Counted from the first letter of the stretch, positions 35,557 to 44,597 are shown. The stretch: DNA of 64,000 bases from [Clostridium] fimetarium (GCF_900111235.1 NZ_FOJI01000012.1:1-64000); one strand, 5' to 3'. The notes: generated from the sequence alone by a model not told the origin. A program made the numbers and translations.

Positions 35557-35582
35557 GACTCAGTGTGAACGTGAGCTATAAT
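35555..35582 (+). promoter_or_regulatory. Strong promoter for vanR-vanS
   Basis: TTGACT at 35555-35560 and consensus TATAAT at 35577-35582 with a 16-base spacer. Transcription would start near 35590, leaving a leader of about 80 bases before the preferred vanR start. Confidence 0.7.
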
Positions 35583-35668
35583 AAACTGTGAAAATGTTAA
35601 TTGATAAAGATATAAAAAAGAGGCATAAGTATTATCAGACAGAACTGACAAGGGGAGTGACGAGACTA

Positions 35669-36367
35669 ATGAGTGAAAGTATTTTGATTGTGGATGATGA
35701 AAAAGAAATTGCCGATTTGATTGAGGTGTACTTAAAAAATGACGGCTATTTAGTATATAAGTTTTATAATGGAGTGGACGCACTCAACTTTATCGAAACC
35801 AATAAATTGGATTTGGCAATTTTAGATGTAATGCTTCCCGATCTTGATGGATTTCATATTTGTCAAAAAATTCGTGAAACCCACTTCTTTCCTATTATTA
35901 TGCTGACTGCAAAGGTTGAAGATATGGACAAGATTATGGGACTTACCATCGGTGCGGACGATTACATAACCAAGCCATTTAATCCGTTAGAGGTTGTTGC
36001 ACGAGTAAAGACACAACTAAGAAGATATGTGCGATACAATCATACTGATGAGCAACATACAGCAGTTATTAACGAGTATGATATAAAAGGACTGATAATG
36101 AACAAGGATATGCACAAATGCACGTTATTCGGGAAAGAACTAACACTAACACCTATTGAGTTTTCAATCCTCTGGTATTTAGGCGAACACAGAGGAAAGG
36201 TTGTATCTTCCGAGGAACTGTTTGAAGCGGTATGGGACGAAAAATATCTAGATAACAACAATACCGTTATGGCACACATTGCGCGTTTACGCGAAAAATT
36301 ACACGAGCCTGCTAAAAATCCTAAATTCATTAAAACTGTATGGGGAGTGGGGTATAAGGTTGAATAA
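35669..36367 (+). CDS. vanR: VanR-type response regulator
   Basis: About 232 residues from the ATG at 35669, with AAGGGGAG upstream. A longer frame opens at 35588 but begins at the predicted transcription start. Receiver: DDE (about residues 9-11), phospho-Asp in LAILDVMLPDLDG (about 53), Lys in ITKPFNPLE. The OmpR-type winged helix ends IKTVWGVGYKVE. It is the first gene of a vanG-type operon and should activate the vanY promoter; a close match to the VanR box lies at 37469. Transfer of phosphate from the overlapping VanS is expected when glycopeptides are present. Confidence 0.9.
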   Translation: MSESILIVDDEKEIADLIEVYLKNDGYLVYKFYNGVDALNFIETNKLDLAILDVMLPDLDGFHICQKIRETHFFPIIMLTAKVEDMDKIMGLTIGADDYITKPFNPLEVVARVKTQLRRYVRYNHTDEQHTAVINEYDIKGLIMNKDMHKCTLFGKELTLTPIEFSILWYLGEHRGKVVSSEELFEAVWDEKYLDNNNTVMAHIARLREKLHEPAKNPKFIKTVWGVGYKVE

Positions 36368-37463
36368 TGAAAACAAAAAACTAAAAAATCGAAGTAAAAG
36401 CATCTCCAGACGGATTTTATTTCGTCTGATAACTGCAATTGTATTATACACATTGTCAGGTATAGTGGTGTTCGTGGCAGCCGTAACATTTTATGGTCTT
36501 TTTACTTGGCGAGGTTATGAAATATTTTATCGAATTGCTCAATGGTTTGGTGTTAGAATCTACATGATTGCATTTTTATATTTTGGAATAGGTTTTTGTA
36601 TTATTTTTCTCTATTATTGGAGAAAGCCGTTTCAGTATCTGGAAAAAATAGTAGATGCAACTGAAAATTTGTATCATTTAGACGACAGTTTAATTGTGCT
36701 TCCAGAGGAATTAAAAGAAATTGAATTGCAAATGAATCAAATTAAAATGACAGTACGTGATAGCGAACGTGCTGCAAGAGAAGCCGAACAGCGGAAAAAC
36801 GATCTTGTGGTTTATCTGGCACACGACTTAAAAACGCCGCTTACATCCGTCATCGGTTATTTGACATTGCTCCGTGATGAAATCAAGATCTCGGAGGAAC
36901 TACGTGAAAAGTATTTATCCATTTCGTTGGGTAAAGCAGAACGTCTTGAAGATTTAATTAACGAGTTTTTTGAAATTACTCGCTTTAACCTTACTAACAT
37001 AACACTTGAGTTGAGTAAAGTGAATTTAACACGTATGCTCGAACAACTTATTTATGAATTCAAGCCAATGTTTTCGGAGAAGAATTTGCAATGCACATTA
37101 AACGTTGCACCTGATTTGATGATAAAATGCGATGTGGATAAAATGCAACGTGTCTTTGATAATTTATTACACAATGCAGTAAATTATAGCTTTGAGGGAA
37201 GTATGATTGATATTGTTGTTACACAGGATATCAATAACGTAAAAATCAACTTTATAAATCATGGTAATACAATTCCAAAAGGAAAACTTGATCGGATTTT
37301 TGAACAGTTTTATCGTTTGGATTCTGCTCGGGCCACAAAAAGTGGAGGTGCTGGTCTTGGCCTTGCAATTACAAAGGAAATTATCGAATTACATGGAGGT
37401 ACTATTGCAGCAAATAGTGAAGATGAAATTATTACTTTTAATTTGGTAATTCCAGCTTTGTAG
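36360..37463 (+). CDS. vanS: VanS-type sensor histidine kinase
   Basis: About 367 residues from a TTG at 36360 that overlaps the end of vanR by 8 bases; the frame is open further upstream without a better start. Two helices (about 20-48 and 60-83) enclose a very short external loop, as in VanS proteins. Then the acceptor His in VYLAHDLKTPLTSVIGY, the N-box VFDNLLHNAVNYS, and a G2 box GGAGLGLAITKEIIELHGG. It activates or dephosphorylates VanR. The start codon choice is uncertain. Confidence 0.88.
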   Translation: MNNENKKLKNRSKSISRRILFRLITAIVLYTLSGIVVFVAAVTFYGLFTWRGYEIFYRIAQWFGVRIYMIAFLYFGIGFCIIFLYYWRKPFQYLEKIVDATENLYHLDDSLIVLPEELKEIELQMNQIKMTVRDSERAAREAEQRKNDLVVYLAHDLKTPLTSVIGYLTLLRDEIKISEELREKYLSISLGKAERLEDLINEFFEITRFNLTNITLELSKVNLTRMLEQLIYEFKPMFSEKNLQCTLNVAPDLMIKCDVDKMQRVFDNLLHNAVNYSFEGSMIDIVVTQDINNVKINFINHGNTIPKGKLDRIFEQFYRLDSARATKSGGAGLGLAITKEIIELHGGTIAANSEDEIITFNLVIPAL

Positions 37464-37468
37464 GAAAA

Positions 37469-37510
37469 TCGTAAGAATTTTGTCACAAAGAAATAGAATT
37501 TCATTATAGA
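37469..37510 (+). promoter_or_regulatory. Predicted VanR box and vanY promoter
   Basis: TCGTAAGAATTT at 37469-37480 matches 11 of 12 positions of the described VanR site (Y-CGTANGAAA-W-T). It is followed by TTGTCA at 37480-37485 and TATAGA at 37505-37510 with a long 19-base spacer, typical of an activator-dependent promoter. It lies in the gap between vanS and vanY. Confidence 0.6.
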
Positions 37511-37518
37511 AAAACGGA

Positions 37519-37574
37519 AAAAGAGCATTCTTAATTTTGGTACAATTCATGTACCGAAGTAAGGGTGCTCTTTT
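37519..37574 (+). terminator. Two-tier hairpin in the vanY leader
   Basis: AAAAGAGCATTCTTA pairs with TAAGGGTGCTCTTTT, and inside it GGTAC pairs with GTACC. TTTTGTTTC follows. It may end vanRS transcription, or act as an attenuator if the promoter just upstream is used. Confidence 0.6.
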
Positions 37575-37606
37575 GTTTCGTGCTAATAAGAGGAAGGAAA
37601 AAAATT

Positions 37607-38386
37607 ATGAAGGAAGAACCAAAATACAATTCATTAATGTCTGCTAAAAAAAACAGGAAAGCGACGAAACGCAAAATAAAAAATACTACTTTAGCCATAT
37701 TCATCCTATTTTTCCTTACTATAGTAATTTACGTTGCAAATATCGGTGGCAAACAAAAAGCGAATCAAATTAGAGACAATATTTCAAGTGTTGCACAATC
37801 AGCTGCTCAGAACAGTATCATAGATACGCAAAGAAACACTACTTGGAATTTGCTTCTTGTAAATTATTGCAACTATATTCCTGACAACTACTCGGTTAAG
37901 TTAAAGACAATCAGAAATGGTTATCAGGTAGATGAGCGAATTTATCTGCATTTACAAGAGATGTTTGATGCTGCAAAAAAGGTAGGAGTATATCCGCTTA
38001 TTGGAGAGGCCTATCGTACAGCAGCGCAACAACAAAAGATGCTTGACGATAAAATCAAAGCTTATATTACAGAAGGCTATTCAAAAAGCGAAGCTGAAAC
38101 ATTAGCAAAAAAATGGGTGGCTGTGCCCGGAACGAGTGAGCATCAATTAGGATTGGCTCTTGATATTAATGCTGAAAAAGGTAAATGCACCAATGAAGAG
38201 GTATATCAATGGTTGGCGAAAAACAGCTACAAATATGGTTTTATTTTGAGATATCCTTCCGACAAAGTTGAAATAACAGGTACAAGTTATGAACCTTGGC
38301 ATTACAGATATGTTGGTCAAGAAGTGGCAAAAGAAATATATGAACAAGGTATTTGTCTTGAAGAGTATTTGAAAAATTATAAATAA
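37607..38386 (+). CDS. vanY: VanY-type membrane D,D-carboxypeptidase
   Basis: About 259 residues with AGAGGAAGG upstream. One N-terminal membrane helix (about 28-47) is followed by the VanY/M15B peptidase domain. Zinc and catalytic residues are visible in GTSEHQLGLALDIN (His, Asp) and EPWHYRYVG (Glu, His), and IGEAYRTAAQQQKML is the substrate Arg segment. It would trim terminal D-Ala from pentapeptide precursors outside the membrane. This is the first gene behind the VanR-controlled promoter. The vanW gene present in the Enterococcus vanG operon between vanY and vanG is missing here. Confidence 0.9.
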   Translation: MKEEPKYNSLMSAKKNRKATKRKIKNTTLAIFILFFLTIVIYVANIGGKQKANQIRDNISSVAQSAAQNSIIDTQRNTTWNLLLVNYCNYIPDNYSVKLKTIRNGYQVDERIYLHLQEMFDAAKKVGVYPLIGEAYRTAAQQQKMLDDKIKAYITEGYSKSEAETLAKKWVAVPGTSEHQLGLALDINAEKGKCTNEEVYQWLAKNSYKYGFILRYPSDKVEITGTSYEPWHYRYVGQEVAKEIYEQGICLEEYLKNYK

Positions 38387-38402
38387 AAAGGAGAATTAGA
38401 AA

Positions 38403-39452
38403 ATGGGAAAAAAACGAATTGCAGTTATATTTGGAGGACTCTCTACAGAATATGCCGTATCTCTGCAGTCAGCTTACGCTGTGTTGATACACTTGAATAA
38501 AGAGAAATACGACATAATCCCACTCGGGATTAGTAAAAGTGGAGATTGGTTTCGATATTCTGGTATTTATGAACATATTCAAAGCGATACTTGGCTTGAA
38601 GATATAACAAAACTAACGCCAATTGTTGTTTCACAAAATCGTAGTATCAGCGGAATTATTGAACTCAACTCAAATAGAAATAAGGTTATAAAACTTGATG
38701 CTGCATTCCCTGTATTACATGGAAAGAACGGTGAGGACGGTACGGTGCAGGGTTTGCTTGAATTGGCAGGCATACCACTAGTTGGGTGTAATACACTTAG
38801 TTCAGCACTGTGCATGGATAAAGACAAAGCACATACAATTGTTCATAGTGTGGGAATTCTTGTACCACAGGCGATAGTTATGAAACAACCGATAAACGGC
38901 GATATGCTTTCTGACGTAACACAAAAATTAAAATATCCGTTATACGTAAAACCTGTACGGGCCGGATCATCATTGGGAATAACAAAAATAAAAAATAAAG
39001 AAGAATTGCCTAGAGCATTGGCAGTTGCTTTTGAACACGATAGCGAAGTTATCATAGAAGAAAATGTTGACGGTTTTGAGGTTGGCTGTGCCGTATTGGG
39101 GAACACCGATTTACTGATGGGCAGAATTGATGAAATCGAGCTTACCGATGGTTTCTTTGACTATACAGAAAAATACACCTTAAAAAGTTCAAAAATTCAT
39201 ATACCTGCAAGAATAGATATGCATACCGAGAAAAGGATACAAGAAACCGCATGCACTATTTATAAGGTGCTTGGATGCTCCGGCTTTGCAAGGGTTGATA
39301 TGTTCTTAACGCCAAGCAATGATATCGTTTTTAACGAAGTAAATACTATTCCTGGCTTTACCACTCACAGCCGTTACCCAAATATGATGAAAGCTATCGA
39401 TTTGTCCTTTGAAGATGTTTTGGACAGGCTGATCGGACTGTGTGAAGTATAA
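38403..39452 (+). CDS. vanG: VanG-type D-alanine:D-serine ligase
   Basis: 349 residues. The ATP-grasp ligase start RIAVIFGGLSTEYAVSLQSA, KNGEDGTVQGLLELAGIP, KPVRAGSSLGITK and EVNTIPGFT are family motifs. The omega-loop reads EKYTLKSSKIHIPAR, the form found in D-Ala:D-Ser ligases of the VanC/E/G/L group rather than in D-Ala:D-Ala or VanA/B D-lactate ligases. The product D-Ala-D-Ser ends the peptidoglycan stem and lowers vancomycin affinity moderately. It overlaps the next gene by one base. The RBS is AAGGAG. Assignment to the G subtype follows my recollection of the VanG sequence and the gene order. Confidence 0.92.
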   Translation: MGKKRIAVIFGGLSTEYAVSLQSAYAVLIHLNKEKYDIIPLGISKSGDWFRYSGIYEHIQSDTWLEDITKLTPIVVSQNRSISGIIELNSNRNKVIKLDAAFPVLHGKNGEDGTVQGLLELAGIPLVGCNTLSSALCMDKDKAHTIVHSVGILVPQAIVMKQPINGDMLSDVTQKLKYPLYVKPVRAGSSLGITKIKNKEELPRALAVAFEHDSEVIIEENVDGFEVGCAVLGNTDLLMGRIDEIELTDGFFDYTEKYTLKSSKIHIPARIDMHTEKRIQETACTIYKVLGCSGFARVDMFLTPSNDIVFNEVNTIPGFTTHSRYPNMMKAIDLSFEDVLDRLIGLCEV

Positions 39453-40213
39453 TGACAACCCTTATACTAAATAGGAATGATGTTCATACAGGAAATTTGA
39501 TTCTTGTAAATGCAAAATATCCGATTAAATCTGAAAGTAATATAGGAATTATTTCAGCGGATGAAAATCACTCGAATATTCTTATGGAACTAGGTGCGAG
39601 GACTGCAATGTCCCATATATTGAGTGATATGAATTGCATAGATGAGATAGTACTAGTAAGTGGCTACCGTTCAAACGAAGAGCAGGAACAAATATACGCA
39701 AAATCTCTCAGTGAAAGTGGACGAGTATTTACGGAAAAGTATGTCGCACTTCCACAGTGCAGTGAGCATCAAACAGGTTACGCTATCGATCTGGGTTTGA
39801 AAAAGGATGTCATTGACTTTATCCGGCCTAATTTCCCTTATGATGGAATCTGTGATAAATTTCGCAAAAGAGCACCTAAATATGGTTTTATTGAACGCTA
39901 TCAAAGCGGCAAAGAAGCGATTACAGGCATCGCTCACGAACCATGGCATTTTCGTTTTGTTGGTTATCCTCATTCAGAAATTATGACGACAAAAGGACTT
40001 TCTTTTGAAGAGTATATTGAAGACATTAAGCAATACCCCTATGATGGGGAACATTTGGAAATAATCCGAGGAAAAAGGACAATAGAAATATTCTATGCTC
40101 CAATCCTCCTTTACAAGCAAATAAAACTAAATATGCCGGAGAATTGTCTTTATCAAGTTTCAGGTAATAATGTTGACGGCTTTATCATAACCCTATGGAG
40201 GCAAGAGGAATGA
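39452..40213 (+). CDS. vanXY: VanXY-type D,D-dipeptidase/carboxypeptidase
   Basis: 253 residues, cytoplasmic without a membrane helix. M15 peptidase motifs: VSGYRSNEEQEQIY (substrate Arg), CSEHQTGYAIDLG (zinc His and Asp) and HEPWHFRFVG (Glu and zinc His). It removes residual D-Ala-D-Ala dipeptide and pentapeptide so that only D-Ser-ended precursors remain. It starts at the last base of vanG and overlaps vanT by four bases, so translation is tightly coupled. Confidence 0.9.
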   Translation: MTTLILNRNDVHTGNLILVNAKYPIKSESNIGIISADENHSNILMELGARTAMSHILSDMNCIDEIVLVSGYRSNEEQEQIYAKSLSESGRVFTEKYVALPQCSEHQTGYAIDLGLKKDVIDFIRPNFPYDGICDKFRKRAPKYGFIERYQSGKEAITGIAHEPWHFRFVGYPHSEIMTTKGLSFEEYIEDIKQYPYDGEHLEIIRGKRTIEIFYAPILLYKQIKLNMPENCLYQVSGNNVDGFIITLWRQEE

Positions 40214-42351
40214 ATAAAAAAGAAGGATATGCAGGAATAGATTATTTTAGAATGATCGCTGCATTTTTAATTATAGCAATTCATACATCACCATTGGCAA
40301 CTTACAACAATACTGCTGATTTTATTTTCACACGTATCGTTGCGCGTACAGCTGTTCCGTTTTTCTTTATGACATCGGGATTTTTCATGATTGCAGAATA
40401 CAATTATAACGCTGATAAGCTAAAGACTTTTATCAAACGAACTTCATATATATATGGTATCTCAATCGCACTCTATATCCCGGTAAATATATATAACGGA
40501 TATTTCACCGCAGACAACCTACTACCAAATATTTTGAAGGATATTGTATTTGATGGAACGTTCTATCATTTGTGGTATCTTTCTGCGGCTATTATTGGTG
40601 CATCCATTGCATGGTTGTTGGTTAAAAAAATAGGCTTGAAATTGGCGCTTATAGCTACTGCTATTATATATATAATTGGACTATTTGGTGACAGTTACTT
40701 TGGTTTTTCCTTACAAATCCCGTTCTTAAAAAGCCTATATACCAATCTGTTTGAGGTTTCAGATTATACACGAAACGGCATTTTTTTCGCTCCAATATTC
40801 TTTGTACTAGGCGGCACTATTGCAAGTGAAAAATGGCATCTTTCATTGAGAAACAATCTAATAGGATTCATTGTTTCATTTTTTCTTATGCTGACAGAGG
40901 GATTGCTTTTACATAAGTGGGGCGTCCAGCGTCATGACAGTATGTATATTATGCTTATTCCGTGTATGCTTTTCCTGTTTAGCGCCCTTACATATCTGCG
41001 AGGACGCCGAAGTTCTACATTGAGAAATTTGGCTCTGATAATTTATATTATTCACCCTATGCTGATAATTGTTGTTCGTGGTTTTGCAAAAACAGTTGGG
41101 CTGCAAGCTTTATTGATTGATAACAGTTTTGTGCATTATCTTGTGGTTGGAGTATCTTCTGCTGCTGCATCATTTATTCTAGTAGCATTGATGGCACGAA
41201 TAAAAGTAGAACCAAAGGAAGTTTGCGTATATGATGGTACCGATAGGTCGTGGATTGAAGTGAATTTAGATAATTTGATGCATAACGCAAGGGTATTGCA
41301 AGCGGCTATGCCTGAGGATTGTAAGATGATGGCGGTTGTAAAGGCAGAAGGATATGGTCACGGAGCTTTAGCCGTATCAAAATGCCTAAACAAAATAGGG
41401 ATAACTGCATTTGCGGTTGCAACAATTGATGAAGGTTTAAAACTGCGACAAGGTGGAATTCAAGGTGAAATCTTGATTATGGGATATACAAGTCCAATGA
41501 GGGCAAAAGAACTTCATAAATACGAACTTACACAGACATTGCTTGATTATGACTATGCCGTTCTTTTGAACAAGCAGGGTTACATTATCAACACACATAT
41601 AAAAATTGACACAGGGATGCATCGCCTTGGTTTTAATAAATACGACATTGATAAAATCGCGAAAACTTTCAAAATGAGGTATTTGAAAATATGTGGTATA
41701 TATACGCATCTATGTGTTTCAGAGAGCCTTGAAATTACGGATGTAGAGTTTACACACACTCAGATATCTGGATTTTATGATTTGCTTGATATTCTTTCAA
41801 AACAAGGTATAAAGTTACCCCAAACGCATATTCAAAGTAGCTATGGCCTTTTGAATTATCCAGAGATTGAATGTAACTATGCAAGAATAGGCATTGCTTT
41901 ATATGGAGTATTCAGCTCCGGAAACGATAAAACAAAATTGCAGCTTGATTTACACCCTGTTTTATCTTTAAAAACACGAATAGTACTTATCCGAGCGATT
42001 ACAAAGGGAGAAAGCGTTGGATATGACAGAAAATTTATTGCAACCAGAGATAGCCGCATAGCCATATTACCCATTGGATATGCGGATGGACTACCGAGAA
42101 ACATTTCATGCGGTAATGGTAGTGTTCTTATACACGGCTACCGCGTACCTATTGTCGGGCGAGTTTGTATGGATCAGCTTACCATTGATATAACAGATAT
42201 TTCTAATACCGAAATAGGTGATATAGTTACCATAATTGGAAAAGACGGACAAGATGAAATATTTGCCACAGAGGTTGCCGAAAATTCAGACAGTATCACA
42301 AATGAATTACTATCCAGAATGGGAGGTAGATTGAAATTGGTTAATTATTGA
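40210..42351 (+). CDS. vanT: VanT-type membrane serine racemase
   Basis: About 713 residues. The N-terminal half is an acyltransferase-3-like membrane domain with about ten helices (GIDYFRMIAAFLIIAIHTSPL at the start), thought to handle L-serine uptake. The C-terminal half (about 345-713) is an alanine-racemase-fold PLP enzyme with the lysine in MMAVVKAEGYGHGA, the VGYDRKF region and GRVCMDQLTIDIT. It supplies D-serine for VanG. The ATG at 40210 overlaps the vanXY stop (ATGA), and GGAGG lies 10 bases upstream. It is the last gene of the operon. Confidence 0.93.
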   Translation: MNKKEGYAGIDYFRMIAAFLIIAIHTSPLATYNNTADFIFTRIVARTAVPFFFMTSGFFMIAEYNYNADKLKTFIKRTSYIYGISIALYIPVNIYNGYFTADNLLPNILKDIVFDGTFYHLWYLSAAIIGASIAWLLVKKIGLKLALIATAIIYIIGLFGDSYFGFSLQIPFLKSLYTNLFEVSDYTRNGIFFAPIFFVLGGTIASEKWHLSLRNNLIGFIVSFFLMLTEGLLLHKWGVQRHDSMYIMLIPCMLFLFSALTYLRGRRSSTLRNLALIIYIIHPMLIIVVRGFAKTVGLQALLIDNSFVHYLVVGVSSAAASFILVALMARIKVEPKEVCVYDGTDRSWIEVNLDNLMHNARVLQAAMPEDCKMMAVVKAEGYGHGALAVSKCLNKIGITAFAVATIDEGLKLRQGGIQGEILIMGYTSPMRAKELHKYELTQTLLDYDYAVLLNKQGYIINTHIKIDTGMHRLGFNKYDIDKIAKTFKMRYLKICGIYTHLCVSESLEITDVEFTHTQISGFYDLLDILSKQGIKLPQTHIQSSYGLLNYPEIECNYARIGIALYGVFSSGNDKTKLQLDLHPVLSLKTRIVLIRAITKGESVGYDRKFIATRDSRIAILPIGYADGLPRNISCGNGSVLIHGYRVPIVGRVCMDQLTIDITDISNTEIGDIVTIIGKDGQDEIFATEVAENSDSITNELLSRMGGRLKLVNY

Positions 42352-42358
42352 TCCTATC

Positions 42359-42424
42359 AATTTAGCAATTACCATTGCTCACCGCTGAACCGATGCGGCG
42401 CAGGCAGCGTTGAACAATAAGTAG
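42359..42424 (+). pseudogene. Damaged 3' end of a second ppdK
   Basis: Right after vanT, CAATTTAG...CCATTGCTC aligns with the ppdK segment coding for PFRVPIAR. From 42395 the frame reads AAQAALNNK followed by a stop at 42422-42424, the C-terminus I recall for Clostridium symbiosum PPDK. An internal TGA and a small insertion break the frame. It marks an old ppdK end displaced by inserted DNA. Confidence 0.6.
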
Positions 42425-42478
42425 TTATTGATAGTTAGATATTCGATTAGAAGTAAATATTTAAAATAGTAGGTAAGA

Positions 42479-42530
42479 AGTTCCATATCAGCAATTTATT
42501 ATTTGAAATTGACTGATATGGAACTTTTTA
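42479..42530 (+). terminator. Terminator downstream of the van operon
   Basis: AAGTTCCATATCAGCAATTT pairs with AAATTGACTGATATGGAACTT (one bulge), then TTTTATTTG. Confidence 0.85.
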
Positions 42531-42640
42531 TTTGTAATTGCTCAGTAAATAGTGATTTTATGGTTTGATAGATGAATTTGATATATAATAAATATTAGAA
42601 ATGCTAAGTAAAATAACAAAATTCGAAGGAGAAAAAAATA

Positions 42641-43144
42641 ATGAGCAATATATTTTTTATAGGGGATACGCATTTTGGTCATAAAGAAGTGATCGTATTT
42701 GAACGACGACCTTTCAAAGATGTTGAAGAAATGGATAATGAAATGATACGCCGTTGGAATAGTGTTGTGAGCGAAGAGGACACTGTTTTTTTGATAGGTG
42801 ATTTTTCATTTTATGGTTTTGAAAAGACGAAAGAAATATGCAATTCGTTAGCTGGTAAAAAAATCCTAATTATTGGAAATCATGATTTAGAAACAGAAGC
42901 GTATTATAGGGAATGTGGATTTGAAAGTGTTTATGCTTATCCAATTATAATTGAAGAATTTTGGATGATCTCCCATAAGCCATTGTACCTAAATAAGAAT
43001 ATGCCATATGCAAATATATATGGGCATGTTCACGGCAACGAAATATATGTTGATTCATCTAAACATTCTTTCTGTGCATGTGCAGAAAGAATTAATTATA
43101 CACCGATTTCTTGGGAGAAAATAAAAGAAAAAATGAATTCGTAG
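42641..43144 (+). CDS. Small metallophosphoesterase
   Basis: 167 residues with all calcineurin-like motifs in order: GDTHFGH (residues 8-14), LIGDFSF, IGNHD and GHVHGN. Such compact single-domain enzymes hydrolyse phosphodiesters or phosphoanhydrides with a two-metal centre; the natural substrate is unknown. The RBS is GAAGGAG. It is monocistronic. Confidence 0.88.
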   Translation: MSNIFFIGDTHFGHKEVIVFERRPFKDVEEMDNEMIRRWNSVVSEEDTVFLIGDFSFYGFEKTKEICNSLAGKKILIIGNHDLETEAYYRECGFESVYAYPIIIEEFWMISHKPLYLNKNMPYANIYGHVHGNEIYVDSSKHSFCACAERINYTPISWEKIKEKMNS

Positions 43145-43205
43145 GGGGATCTTTATTTAGAGTTTGTTCTATGTATTGAGATTGTTGAGTCTAATACGCC
43201 TCAAT

Positions 43206-44397
43206 TTACTTGTTCGCAACGGGAGTACTCGTCTCGGTTGATGATTTAGTGCTATCATCATTTGATGCAGCAGTTGTTTTTTCGGTGCTTTTCTCAGTAG
43301 TTGGCTGTGTTGTTGCTTCAGTAGTTGGTTCTATTGCTTTTGGGATAGGCTTTATTACAACAGCTTGACTGTGGCATCTGTTCATATCTTTTTGCCATTG
43401 TTTCTAAGTCACGAATCACCATTCCACACATAGGATCTGATATTGTTACGGTTTTGGCATTCAAATCATAACCAATCATAACAACACAATGCTCAGGAGC
43501 TGTCCATTGGATAGTCTCTCCGTTGACATCCCACTGCATTGTCATATAAGCTTCACTTAAGTCCATTGTGGACCATAAAACTACTGGGAAGCCAGCTTCA
43601 ATTTGCTGAAGTAATGTTGAAAAACTACTATTGCTAAAGTTATATGCTTTATGTTGATTTCCCTGTGTTGCCAAATATGAATTAGCAGCTGTAACAATTG
43701 GACTAGCATAACAACCAAATGAATAAGGATCTCTTGGGTCTCCTAAGAAATAATCCCAAAAGCTGCCTTCGCCTAGGCTACATTTTGGTAGGTATCTATC
43801 AGCCATAGTACATTTGTCAACATTATATTCGAAATAATTTAATACAGTTGTGAGTGAAGTTATTTCGCAGCCAGTTGGTAATTCGGGTAACTGGGACAAG
43901 TAAGCAACTGGTAATTGAACGTTTTTAGTTTTGATATTACTGACATTAACAGTTACGTCGACTTCTGGTAAGTATATCTTTTCTGAATCATCAGTTCCCA
44001 TAATAGCATTATATACAGTTTCTTTGTCATTGTTTTTAACAAAGGATTTTATATCTTCGATTTTTTCTACCTTTGCGATAAGCGCTGCTTGTGTATCTTT
44101 TGCCTCTTCCATAGCGGTTTTAGCAAGTTCCGCCGCCTCAGAAGCTGCTTTTTTAGCGGCTGCATATTCAAAAGCAAGTTTTTTGAATTCATCCGGAAGA
44201 CGTATTGACATTGTTTTATTTTGTGAAACGCCAAGAGTAGTTCCTGAATTATAGTTATTTGAAACATTTAGAATTGAAATACGGTCCTCGCTACGGGGTG
44301 TTTGTGATAGAAATATCGCAGCGAAAATCAAAATTATGGATGTGGCTATTATAATACATTTGTTCTTTTTACTAATGTTAGCAATATCTTTTTTCAT
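43206..44397 (-). pseudogene. C39-like peptidase, membrane-anchored, with a frameshift near the C-terminus
   Basis: One N-terminal helix (about residues 14-31), an Ala/Lys/Glu-rich stalk (about 75-110), then a peptidase_C39-like domain with catalytic Cys in LPELPTGCEITSL and His in PEHCVVMIGYD. The frame given by the ATG stops at 43318, but at about 43366-43376 the next frame continues smoothly as QAVVIKPIPKAIEPTTE and a Thr/Pro/Ser-rich tail down to a stop at 43206. A single extra base, such as one C of the GCC run, explains this. It is either a real mutation, a phase-variable site or a sequencing error. The domain is complete, so activity may survive with a shortened tail. Confidence 0.75.
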
Positions 44398-44597
44398 GAT
44401 TTTATCCTCTTTTGTTTGTCATTAGATAATAACACATAAGGGAACAAAGTAAAAACAAAAAGTAAAAAATAATTGTAAATTATGGAAGTAAATGGTAATA
44501 TAAAAACAAGCAATTGGTACTGAAATATAAGTCGTTTATAGGACTAGATCAATTGTTTTCTTATAATTTAATTGTAATTACAAACTAGAAAAGGAGA

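Noticed and set aside
35588-35668. N-terminal extension of VanR by 27 residues
   Set aside because: The ATG at 35588 coincides with the expected transcription start of the TTGACT/TATAAT promoter, while the ATG at 35669 has an RBS and begins exactly at the receiver domain.
33864-42424. An integrase or transposase that would have mobilised the van region
   Set aside because: No such gene is present between the ppdK end and the displaced tail; the mobilising enzyme, if any, is lost or encoded elsewhere.
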